Assembly (NCBI RefSeq): GCF_001591505.1
Contig: NZ_BCVA01000007.1
Location: 1 to 64,000 of the forward strand
Reading direction: 5' to 3'
From: Neobacillus niacini NBRC 15566
GTDB lineage: Bacteria; Bacillota; Bacilli; Bacillales; Cytobacillaceae
DNA length: 64,000 nt
A program made the translations under genes and the position numbers. Of the stretch, positions 1 through 6,777 are shown piece by piece (within the stretch, counting starts at the first letter, position 1; every line of letters begins with the position of its first letter). Below the pieces are notes generated by a model that was not told the DNA's origin, made no database searches, and saw only the letters and a list, made by a program, of their open reading frames with translations.

Positions 1-18
1 ATCATTGGGAACTCTCGT

Positions 19-54
19 GATTTGTCTTTCATCAACCTCATGAAGGACGAAATC
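19..54. repeat. imperfect palindrome within a 51-bp imperfect direct repeat
   Basis: Positions 19-32 and 40-54 form near-complementary arms (GATTTGTCTTTCAT against ATGAAGGACGAAATC). In addition, the stretch beginning near position 5 recurs imperfectly about 51 bases later, near 56. The rest of 1-294 holds no supportable gene; it is AT-rich and presumably carries the promoter of the microcompartment operon, but I could not pick convincing -35/-10 or -24/-12 boxes. The palindrome may be an intergenic repeat or the terminator of a gene lying off the left edge. Confidence 0.35.
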
Positions 55-294
55 ACTGGTAATTCTCCTGATTTGTTCTTCAGTACCTTTTATACCTGTG
101 TACTAAAATTCAAGAATGAAATTTAACAAGTCTTTCTTATAAAAAGTAAACGTAAAAAAGGGAATAACAAATATATTTTAAAAATTTTTAGAAAAAAACA
201 AATAAAAACCAAGACAAACCAAATTCCGTGTGTTAAAATCAAATTAACTCAAGAATTGAGTGAATATTTAAAATTATCAGGAGGGCTGAAGAAT

Positions 295-1491
295 ATGAAA
301 GTATTCTGTTTAGGCGGGGCAGGTCGAATAGGTAGAGAAGCAGTATTAGATCTTGTTGAGTACTCCGATTTTGATGTCATTTCCATTGGCGATTTCAATG
401 AGGAAATTGGGTTGGAATTAGTAAAAGAAATTGATGATCCTCGAGTCAATTTTGTTAAGGTAAATGTGTTTAATCATGAAGAAACAGTAGAACAGATGAA
501 GGGTTACGATATTGTCATGGATGGAACAACGATTACCTTGAATGGTCTGTCAACTGCATGTATTGCTGAAGCAGGCTGCCACGGAATTAATTTAAATGGC
601 TTTGGTGCCGAAGATGAATTCTCTGACATTTTCAAGAAGAATAATAAAACCGCTGTCCCTGGTTTTGGAATGACTCCTGGTGTAACTCAAATGATGGCTT
701 TGCATGCTGCTAACCAATTAGATGAAGTGGAAACAGTCAGAGTAAGCCACGGCTCCTTTCGGCCAATTGCCTTTTCTAAATCCATCACTGAAACGACTAC
801 ATATGAATATGACCCTGACCTCCCAGGTCGGATTGTGTACGAAAAGGGTCAATTTGTGCAAGTACCTCCTTTTGCTAGACCTAGAAAAATTCGACTCCCT
901 GAACCATATGGAGAAACCGTTCAATATATTATTCCGCATTCTGAAACACGTACTCTTGCGAAAGCACTCTCAAATAAGGGAGTCCAGTTAATTGAAGTTA
1001 GAGGAACATGGCCCAAGAAAAATATGCAGTTAGTCCGTGCTCTTTATGACTATGGGATTATGCGTAATCCAAAAGTATTGATAAATGAAAAGGAAGTTGG
1101 GGTTATGGATGTTATTGGTGAATACCTGCTCCAATCGAAAGAAGGCCAAGAAACCGAACTTTATGGTTACTCACTTCATATAGAAGTGATTGGTAAAAAG
1201 GATGGAATTAAAAAGCGTCATGTTTTGTATCACACACATCCCTCAAGTGATGGCTCTGTAAAAGGGTGGGAGAATTTAAGGGCCTATACTCGAAATGTAG
1301 GGATTCCGATGGCAATAGCAACTGAGATTCTTGCTAAGGGATTAGTAGAAAAAACAGGTGTCGTAATACCTGAAGAAGCATTTGAACCAACGATGATTTT
1401 TGAAGAGCTTAAGAAACGAGGGATTCATATTCACGAAGAAGTTGAAGATTTTGACGAAAGTATGGAAGAAGAAATATATGTTAGGATTTAA
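295..1491 (+). CDS. saccharopine dehydrogenase-like NAD(P)-dependent oxidoreductase, first gene of BMC operon
   Basis: A 398-residue protein with an N-terminal Rossmann fold (glycine motif GGAGRIG at residues 7-13) followed by the substrate-binding and C-terminal segments typical of saccharopine dehydrogenase and lysine 6-dehydrogenase relatives. The ATG at 295 is chosen because AGGAGGG lies 8 bases upstream; an earlier in-frame ATG at 256 lacks a ribosome site. Family members reversibly oxidise secondary or terminal amines to aldehydes with NAD(P). It opens an operon whose next gene acts on phosphonoacetaldehyde, so a role in making that aldehyde from an amine precursor such as 2-aminoethylphosphonate is an attractive inference, not something the sequence proves. 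No encapsulation peptide is obvious at either end. Confidence 0.8.
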   Translation: MKVFCLGGAGRIGREAVLDLVEYSDFDVISIGDFNEEIGLELVKEIDDPRVNFVKVNVFNHEETVEQMKGYDIVMDGTTITLNGLSTACIAEAGCHGINLNGFGAEDEFSDIFKKNNKTAVPGFGMTPGVTQMMALHAANQLDEVETVRVSHGSFRPIAFSKSITETTTYEYDPDLPGRIVYEKGQFVQVPPFARPRKIRLPEPYGETVQYIIPHSETRTLAKALSNKGVQLIEVRGTWPKKNMQLVRALYDYGIMRNPKVLINEKEVGVMDVIGEYLLQSKEGQETELYGYSLHIEVIGKKDGIKKRHVLYHTHPSSDGSVKGWENLRAYTRNVGIPMAIATEILAKGLVEKTGVVIPEEAFEPTMIFEELKKRGIHIHEEVEDFDESMEEEIYVRI

Positions 1492-1659
1492 TTCTTTCCA
1501 TCTTTGATTTTAATTTTTAATGAAGAAGATCCTGCAGCAATTCTCCTAGAAACCTAGAGAATAACTGCTCAAAATAATGAATGAACTAATAAAATAGATC
1601 CTTATCAATGATGGAGAAGGAAGCTTTTGTATTAGTTGTAGATAAAGGAGGGTTTACGT

Positions 1660-2469
1660 TTGGGAAATCAATCTCCTCAGATTGAAGCTGTTATATTTGA
1701 CTGGGCAGGCACTACAGTGGACTATGGCTGTTTTGCTCCCTTGGATGTATTTAAAGAGATTTTCAGAAAAAGAGGAATTGAAGTATTAGATGAAGAAGCA
1801 CGGGCTCCAATGGGAATGTTAAAGTGGGATCACATTCAAGAAATGTGCCAAATGGATCGAATTGCACAATTGTGGAAAGCAAAGTTTGGAAGAATACCAG
1901 AAAAGAAGGATATCGATGACTTATACGCCGATTTTGAACCTATGCTCTTTTCTATTCTACCTAATTATTGCAATCCAATTCCTGGTGCAATCGAACTCGT
2001 CGAAAGATTAAGGAGAAAAGGGATAAAAATCGGTTCCACTACAGGATATACGTCTGAAATGATGGCCATCGTAGCACCGGAGGCGAAAAAGAAGGGGTAC
2101 GCACCCGATTACCTGGTAACTCCAAATGATGTTGCAGCAGGAAGGCCTCTTCCTTGGATGTGCTATCGAAATGCTGAATACCTTGGTGTATATCCAATGA
2201 AACATATAATTAAAGTTGGGGATACTGTCAGTGATATAAAAGAAGGTGTAAATGCAGGTGCTTGGAGCGTAGGTATTTTAAAAGGCAGTAGTGAATTAGG
2301 TTTGAAAGAGCATGAAGTGAATGCACTTGACGAAGAAACACTAGCAGAAAAACTCGAAGTCGTTGTGAAACGCTATAAAGCTGCAGGGGCTCATTATATC
2401 ATTGAGAGTATTGGCGAGTTAGATAAACTAATTCCAAAAATTAATCAGCGCTTAGCGAATGGGGATTAA
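1660..2469 (+). CDS. phnX: phosphonoacetaldehyde hydrolase (phosphonatase)
   Basis: A 269-residue HAD-superfamily enzyme that hydrolyses the C-P bond of phosphonoacetaldehyde to acetaldehyde and phosphate. HAD motif I is DWAGTTVD with nucleophile Asp14. The phosphonatase-specific Schiff-base lysine is Lys55 in PMGMLKWDH. Motif II is GSTTGYTS near residue 128 and the acidic motif III is GDTVSDIKEG near 188. Length matches Bacillus PhnX. The start is TTG 1660 with AAAGGAGG 8 bases upstream. It sits 168 bases after the oxidoreductase and 75 bases before the first shell gene, inside the microcompartment operon. Its product, acetaldehyde, is the substrate of the dehydrogenase two genes downstream. 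No PhnW transaminase is present in the window. Confidence 0.95.
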   Translation: MGNQSPQIEAVIFDWAGTTVDYGCFAPLDVFKEIFRKRGIEVLDEEARAPMGMLKWDHIQEMCQMDRIAQLWKAKFGRIPEKKDIDDLYADFEPMLFSILPNYCNPIPGAIELVERLRRKGIKIGSTTGYTSEMMAIVAPEAKKKGYAPDYLVTPNDVAAGRPLPWMCYRNAEYLGVYPMKHIIKVGDTVSDIKEGVNAGAWSVGILKGSSELGLKEHEVNALDEETLAEKLEVVVKRYKAAGAHYIIESIGELDKLIPKINQRLANGD

Positions 2470-2544
2470 AAACAATTAACCTTCAAAAAACTCTTTATAG
2501 TTTTTTAATAAAAGAGATTACGAGAGGTGAAGAGGTGAGATTCA

Positions 2545-3051
2545 TTGAAGAAACAATCATATGCACTTGGAATGATCGAGACGATCGGATTCCCAGCTTT
2601 GGTGGCTGCTGCAGACGAGGCTGCGAAGGCAGCAGATGTAAAGGTTACCACCTATCAAAAAGCCGACTCTGGAATTGTTACCATCTACATCATTGGCGAT
2701 GTGGCATCCGTAAAATCTGCTGTTGATACCGGTGGAGAAGCGGCAAAAAGAGTAGGCCAGTTCCGACATTCACATGTCATTCCAAGACCCGATGATCATG
2801 TAATAAAGATGCTATTCCCTGAGTTAATAGACGATTCGGTTGAAAATGCCGTTAACATCAAACAGCATGAAATAATCGCGAAGGACACTAGTAATAAAGA
2901 ATTTAATAAAATGAATTTACAAGAGCTTAGAGAACTTGCCAATTCCATAGAAGGCTTCCCTTTGCCATCAGATGAAATTTCTAGAACGAAAAAAGAGGAG
3001 TTATTGAACATAATCGTTAAGTTCCAAGCAACGAAAGGTGGCGAAAAATGA
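2545..3051 (+). CDS. BMC-H shell protein with C-terminal helix-loop-helix extension
   Basis: A 168-residue protein. Residues about 5-90 form a hexamer-type microcompartment shell domain (ALGMIETIGFPALVAAADEA; the conserved HVIPRP near residue 78). A linker and a C-terminal segment, residues about 127-165, follow. That segment, beginning MNLQELRELANSIEGF and ending KKEELLNIIVKF, resembles the helix-extended-loop-helix of Rho_N/SAP-type modules. The start is TTG 2545, after an AGGTGAAGAGGTGA ribosome site. The stop overlaps the next gene by 4 bases (ATGA), indicating translational coupling. Shell proteins with tails are known (EutK has a C-terminal helix-turn-helix-like domain), so the tail may recruit cargo or bind nucleic acid; that function is inference. 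Confidence 0.9.
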   Translation: MKKQSYALGMIETIGFPALVAAADEAAKAADVKVTTYQKADSGIVTIYIIGDVASVKSAVDTGGEAAKRVGQFRHSHVIPRPDDHVIKMLFPELIDDSVENAVNIKQHEIIAKDTSNKEFNKMNLQELRELANSIEGFPLPSDEISRTKKEELLNIIVKFQATKGGEK

Positions 3052-4529
3052 TGTACCTGGATAATGACCTCGAATCGATTCAAGAAGCGAGACAAAATCT
3101 TGAACGAGCAAAAATCGCACAAAATGCCATCTCAAATATGACACAAGATCAGGTTGACCAAGTGGTACACAGTATGGCTCAAGCGGCGATGAGAGAAGCA
3201 GGCAGGCTGGCAGCCTTGGCAGTAGATGAAACAGGCTATGGCAAGATGGAAGACAAAATGACCAAAAATCTTTTTTCTGCTAAAGATGTGTTTGAATCAA
3301 TAAAAGGGAAAAAAACCGTAGGAGTGATTTCCCGTGATGATGAAAAAAAGGTATGGGAAGTGGCAGAACCTGTAGGAGTCATCGCTGGAATTATCCCCTC
3401 AACTAATCCTACTTCAACCGTTATCTATAAAGCCTTAATTGCAATAAAGTCAAGAAATGCAATCGTCTTTAGTCCGCATCCTTCAGCAGCAAAATGCACA
3501 AAAGAAACTGTAAGCGTTTTACATGAAGCGGCTAAGAGGGCTGGTGCACCAGATGGTGTTATATCATGTATAACAAAACCAACTCTAGCTTCTGCACAGG
3601 AGTTAATGAACCATAAAATCACTGATCTTATATTAGCTACAGGCGGTCCAGGGATGGTAAAGGCTTCCTATAGTTCAGGAAAGCCGGCATATGGAGTAGG
3701 TCCTGGGAATGTTCCTGTTTATATCCACTCAAGTGCCAATGTCCAAAAGGCGGCAAGACAGGTTGTGCATAGTAAAACATTCGACTATGGGACAATCTGT
3801 GCGTCCGAGCAATCACTTGTTGTAGAAAAATCCATCAAAAGAAAGCTGAAGCGTGAATTGGAACGTGAAGGTGCTTATTTCCTTGATGATTACGAAAAGA
3901 AAAGAATGGAGCAGATCATTTTACGAAATGGAAGCTTAAACCCTGATCTTGTTGGAAAATCCCCGCAAATGTTAGCGAAAATAGCAGGAATCACCGTTTC
4001 AGATGATACTAGATTATTCGTTGCGGAAGAAACAAACGTAGGGAAGTCATTTCCTTTTTCGCTTGAAAAATTGTCTCCAATTCTAGCATTTTATACTGTA
4101 GAGAATGATGAAGAGGCAAACAGGATTTGTGCTGAGCTGTTAGAGCTGGGAGGATTAGGTCACACAGTTGGAATTCATTGTGAAGATGAAAAGATCATTG
4201 AAAGTTTTGGAGTGAAGCAAAAAGCCTCTCGAGTAGTGGTAAATTCCGGTACGACTTTCGGCGGAATCGGTGCAACCACGGGAATTGCACCATCGCTGAC
4301 ACTAGGCTGTGGGACGTTGGGGAACAATATCTCATCAGACAATATTGGTCCAGAGCATTTAATCAATAAAAAACGAATAGCTTTTGGGATTCGTGAAATG
4401 AAAAACGAGGTACCTACGAGGGATGTACGTTCTACCGAAAATGTTTCATCTAATGAAGAAAATAATATTACTAAAGCCGATATTATGGAAATCGTGAAAA
4501 ATGTGTTAAAAGAATTAAATTATAAATAA
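3048..4529 (+). CDS. eutE: CoA-acylating acetaldehyde dehydrogenase, EutE/PduP family, with C-terminal encapsulation peptide
   Basis: A 493-residue aldehyde dehydrogenase that converts acetaldehyde, CoA and NAD+ to acetyl-CoA and NADH. The catalytic cysteine is Cys251 in the motif TICASEQS; the cofactor-binding region includes ATGGPGMV and YGVGPGN. After the catalytic domain a polar linker (about residues 450-472) leads to a short amphipathic helix, NITKADIMEIVKNVLKELNY, which has the form of BMC encapsulation peptides. That tail strongly supports lumen targeting. Translation is coupled to the preceding shell gene by ATGA overlap, and a shell gene follows after 13 bases. Within this operon its substrate is most simply the acetaldehyde released by PhnX. 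Confidence 0.93.
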   Translation: MMYLDNDLESIQEARQNLERAKIAQNAISNMTQDQVDQVVHSMAQAAMREAGRLAALAVDETGYGKMEDKMTKNLFSAKDVFESIKGKKTVGVISRDDEKKVWEVAEPVGVIAGIIPSTNPTSTVIYKALIAIKSRNAIVFSPHPSAAKCTKETVSVLHEAAKRAGAPDGVISCITKPTLASAQELMNHKITDLILATGGPGMVKASYSSGKPAYGVGPGNVPVYIHSSANVQKAARQVVHSKTFDYGTICASEQSLVVEKSIKRKLKRELEREGAYFLDDYEKKRMEQIILRNGSLNPDLVGKSPQMLAKIAGITVSDDTRLFVAEETNVGKSFPFSLEKLSPILAFYTVENDEEANRICAELLELGGLGHTVGIHCEDEKIIESFGVKQKASRVVVNSGTTFGGIGATTGIAPSLTLGCGTLGNNISSDNIGPEHLINKKRIAFGIREMKNEVPTRDVRSTENVSSNEENNITKADIMEIVKNVLKELNYK

Positions 4530-4542
4530 GGAGGAATAAACA

Positions 4543-4824
4543 ATGAGTGGAGAAGCATTAGGATTGATTGAAACAAAAGGATTGATTGGTGCTGTTGAGG
4601 CAGCAGACGCGATGGCAAAGGCGGCAAATGTTAGATTAATTGGCAAAGTTCATGTGGGGGGCGGTTTGGTAACCGTTATGGTTCGTGGAGATGTTGGTGC
4701 AGTGAAGGCAGCTGTTGACTCAGGTGCAGCCGCAGTTGAAAGTGTAGGAGAATTGGTTTCTGTTCATGTGATACCACGCCCGCATTCAGATATTGAGCTC
4801 ATTCTTCCTAAACTGGAAGGATAA
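4543..4824 (+). CDS. eutM: BMC-H shell protein, EutM/PduA/CcmK type
   Basis: A 93-residue single-domain hexameric shell protein, the usual length for the family. It starts [20 protein letters not shown] and contains the pore-lining region [18 protein letters not shown] and the conserved SVHVIPRPH near the C-terminus. An AAGGAGG ribosome site lies before ATG 4543. Flanked by 13 bases on the left and 3 bases on the right, it is clearly cotranscribed with eutE and pduL. Together with the longer BMC-H gene and the pentamer gene it gives hexagon facets plus vertices; no trimeric BMC-T gene is present in the operon. Confidence 0.95.
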   Translation: MSGEALGLIETKGLIGAVEAADAMAKAANVRLIGKVHVGGGLVTVMVRGDVGAVKAAVDSGAAAVESVGELVSVHVIPRPHSDIELILPKLEG

Positions 4825-4827
4825 ACC

Positions 4828-5640
4828 ATGGTACTGATAACGGAATCCAAATTAAGATCGATGTTGATAAAAGGGATTCCTAATCCTTTCATTATTCGGG
4901 AGGATGATAAGCTTACACCTTCTGCGATTGACTTCCTGCGGGATAGGCGTATACAACTGAAGGACCAACGGTTTACAAAAAGCCCGCAACCTACAATAGG
5001 AAATCAGAGTAGTTTAATGATTCCAGTTGGAGTATCAAATAGGCATATTCATTTGGCACAACAGGATGTGGAAGTACTTTTTGGCGAGTCTTATACTTTA
5101 ACGCCCATGAGAGAATTATCGCAGCCCGGTCAATTTGCGGCTTCGGAGCAAGTTTCATTATTAGGTCCAAAAGGAATGATCCAACATGTAAGAATTCTTG
5201 GTCCTGTAAGAGGAGAAACTCAAGTAGAAATTTCCATTACGGATGGATATCAATTAGGTATTCATCCTCAAGTTCGATTGTCTGGTTCACTTGAAGGCAC
5301 CCCGGGGCTCACACTAATCGGACCAAAGGGGTGTGTTTCTCTTCAACAAGGCGTAATTGTGGCAAAGCGCCATGTTCATATGTCTCCTAAAGAGGCAAAA
5401 GCATGGAATTTGGAGCAGGGAGATCAACTGATTCTAGAAACAGAAGGTGAACGTCCTATTATCTTCACAGAGGTTATCGTCCGTGTGAACCCCAATTATG
5501 TATTGGATTTTCATATTGATCTTGATGAAGGAAATGCGGCTGGATTAAAAACAGGGGACCAGGTGAAACTAGTCGGAAAAAATGGTAAATTTTTTCGATA
5601 TAGAGGAGGTGAGGAGGATCGATATTCGTGCAATGGTTGA
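4828..5640 (+). CDS. pduL: PduL-type phosphate acyltransferase with an extra N-terminal segment
   Basis: A 270-residue protein. Residues about 65-265 are the two-lobed PduL fold with the zinc-ligand motifs SNRHIHL and AKRHVHMS. It converts acetyl-CoA and phosphate to acetyl phosphate and free CoA, recycling CoA within the compartment. The first ~50 residues carry a separate short motif, ITESKLRSM...LTPSAIDFLRDRRI, similar to the start of EutT/EutQ-type proteins; a related motif ends the next protein. Start ATG 4828, with GGAAGGA 6 bases upstream. Phosphate released by PhnX could feed this step. The stop overlaps the next coding region. Confidence 0.9.
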   Translation: MVLITESKLRSMLIKGIPNPFIIREDDKLTPSAIDFLRDRRIQLKDQRFTKSPQPTIGNQSSLMIPVGVSNRHIHLAQQDVEVLFGESYTLTPMRELSQPGQFAASEQVSLLGPKGMIQHVRILGPVRGETQVEISITDGYQLGIHPQVRLSGSLEGTPGLTLIGPKGCVSLQQGVIVAKRHVHMSPKEAKAWNLEQGDQLILETEGERPIIFTEVIVRVNPNYVLDFHIDLDEGNAAGLKTGDQVKLVGKNGKFFRYRGGEEDRYSCNG

Positions 5641-6448
5641 GTCGGTTGTACATGAGGTTATCCAATCGATGAAGACTGAAAGGGAAAAAGAATTAAATGG
5701 AAAAGTGTTATTTATTTTTTGCGATAGTTCCGCCAATGAACCATTTGCAGATCAGTTTATCAAATTGAAAAATGCGAAAATTGGGTATGACCTTTTATTC
5801 TTGGATGGTGAAACATCATCATGGCTTGGAATGCAGCGGGTGGAGTCAAGCGGATCCGAAAGAATTATCGCAGCCGATGAATATTCACCAGCCGCTATTG
5901 AACTCTCAAAAGATTATGATGGAATTATTATTCCGGAAATTGATTTAGATAATGCTGCCCGTGTATCAATAGGGATGAAGGGAACCATTAAAGCAGAGGT
6001 TATTTTTTCAGCACTTATGCTGAAGAAATTTATTTTGGTCGGTGCCGACACTCCAGGAATTAAACGATCCGACCGACGGTGCTTAAAAGAGCTCACTTTA
6101 CCTGCACCTTATCGGGAGCGTTTTGAATCCTATAAAAAGCAAATGAATGAGCTTGGAATTGATTTTAAACCACAAATGGAATTGGCAGATTCCATCATAC
6201 AAAAGATTGGTAAAAAAATAGAAAATAAAAAAACAGAAATGACTTCCTCGAAGAATAATAGTATTACTGAAAATAACCAGCTGGCCTTTGATAAAAAACT
6301 TCTCACAACTGACTGGATCCAAGCACAGTCTCTTATCCCAAATAATACGATTGTTCTTCCTAAAGGCGTCATCATTTCTCCTTTAGCCAAAGATCTTTTG
6401 AAACAAAGAAAAATAATGGTTAAATGGATCGAAAGGGATGAAGGGTGA
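5633..6448 (+). CDS. BMC-associated flavoprotein-like protein
   Basis: About 271 residues from ATG 5633. The frame is open to an ATG at 5582, and strong GAGGAGG motifs at 5604-5617 leave the true start uncertain; 5633 gives the more usual short overlap with pduL. The first ~20 residues (MVESVVHEVIQSM) form an amphipathic helix like an encapsulation peptide. The middle has alternating hydrophobic strands (KVLFIFCDSSA, DGIIIPEIDLDNAARV, KFILVGADTPG) that recall the flavoprotein-type proteins found in several BMC loci. After a polar linker (about 200-220) the C-terminus reads LPKGVIISPLAKDLLKQRKI, echoing the LTPSA motif of PduL. The function is unknown; I assign the family from context and general fold only. 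Confidence 0.65.
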   Translation: MVESVVHEVIQSMKTEREKELNGKVLFIFCDSSANEPFADQFIKLKNAKIGYDLLFLDGETSSWLGMQRVESSGSERIIAADEYSPAAIELSKDYDGIIIPEIDLDNAARVSIGMKGTIKAEVIFSALMLKKFILVGADTPGIKRSDRRCLKELTLPAPYRERFESYKKQMNELGIDFKPQMELADSIIQKIGKKIENKKTEMTSSKNNSITENNQLAFDKKLLTTDWIQAQSLIPNNTIVLPKGVIISPLAKDLLKQRKIMVKWIERDEG

Positions 6449-6726
6449 TGTTATTAGCGAAGGTGATGGGGAGTGTTTGGGCCATTCAAAAAGAAAAAGG
6501 CATGGAAAATATAAAACTACTTATTGTCCAGCCAATCAACCTATTAAGGGAACCAATTGGAACACATTTGGTGGCAATGGATAGGATTGGGGCAGGAGTT
6601 GGAGAGTTTGTGCTAATTACGCAAGGATCACCAGCCCAAAAACTAGCTTCAGAAAAAAACTCTCCCATTGATGCGGCTATTGTTGGAATTATCGATTCTT
6701 TTGAAGCAGAAGAGGTAAGTAAATAG
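6448..6726 (+). CDS. eutN: BMC-P vertex protein, EutN/CcmL family
   Basis: A 92-residue pentameric vertex protein that caps the corners of the shell. It starts MLLAKVMGSVWAIQKEKGM and contains KLLIVQPINL and the conserved DRIGAGVGEFVLITQGSPA loop. The start is ATG 6448, which overlaps the stop of the preceding gene; a GTG at 6445 is also possible. Presence of a single BMC-P gene with two BMC-H genes supports a complete though small shell gene set. Confidence 0.93.
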   Translation: MLLAKVMGSVWAIQKEKGMENIKLLIVQPINLLREPIGTHLVAMDRIGAGVGEFVLITQGSPAQKLASEKNSPIDAAIVGIIDSFEAEEVSK

Positions 6727-6777
6727 GAGTTTGGAGTATCAAAAAACATCGAATGGTTTAGGGGAGGTTTGGATATC

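Noticed and set aside
1-126. Short frames reading off the left edge on both strands
   Set aside because: Both reflect a palindromic repeat; neither has a start site or a recognisable domain.
3507-3520. cre-like TGTAAGCGTTTTAC inside the dehydrogenase gene
   Set aside because: It mismatches the cre consensus at the last two positions and lies in mid-gene.
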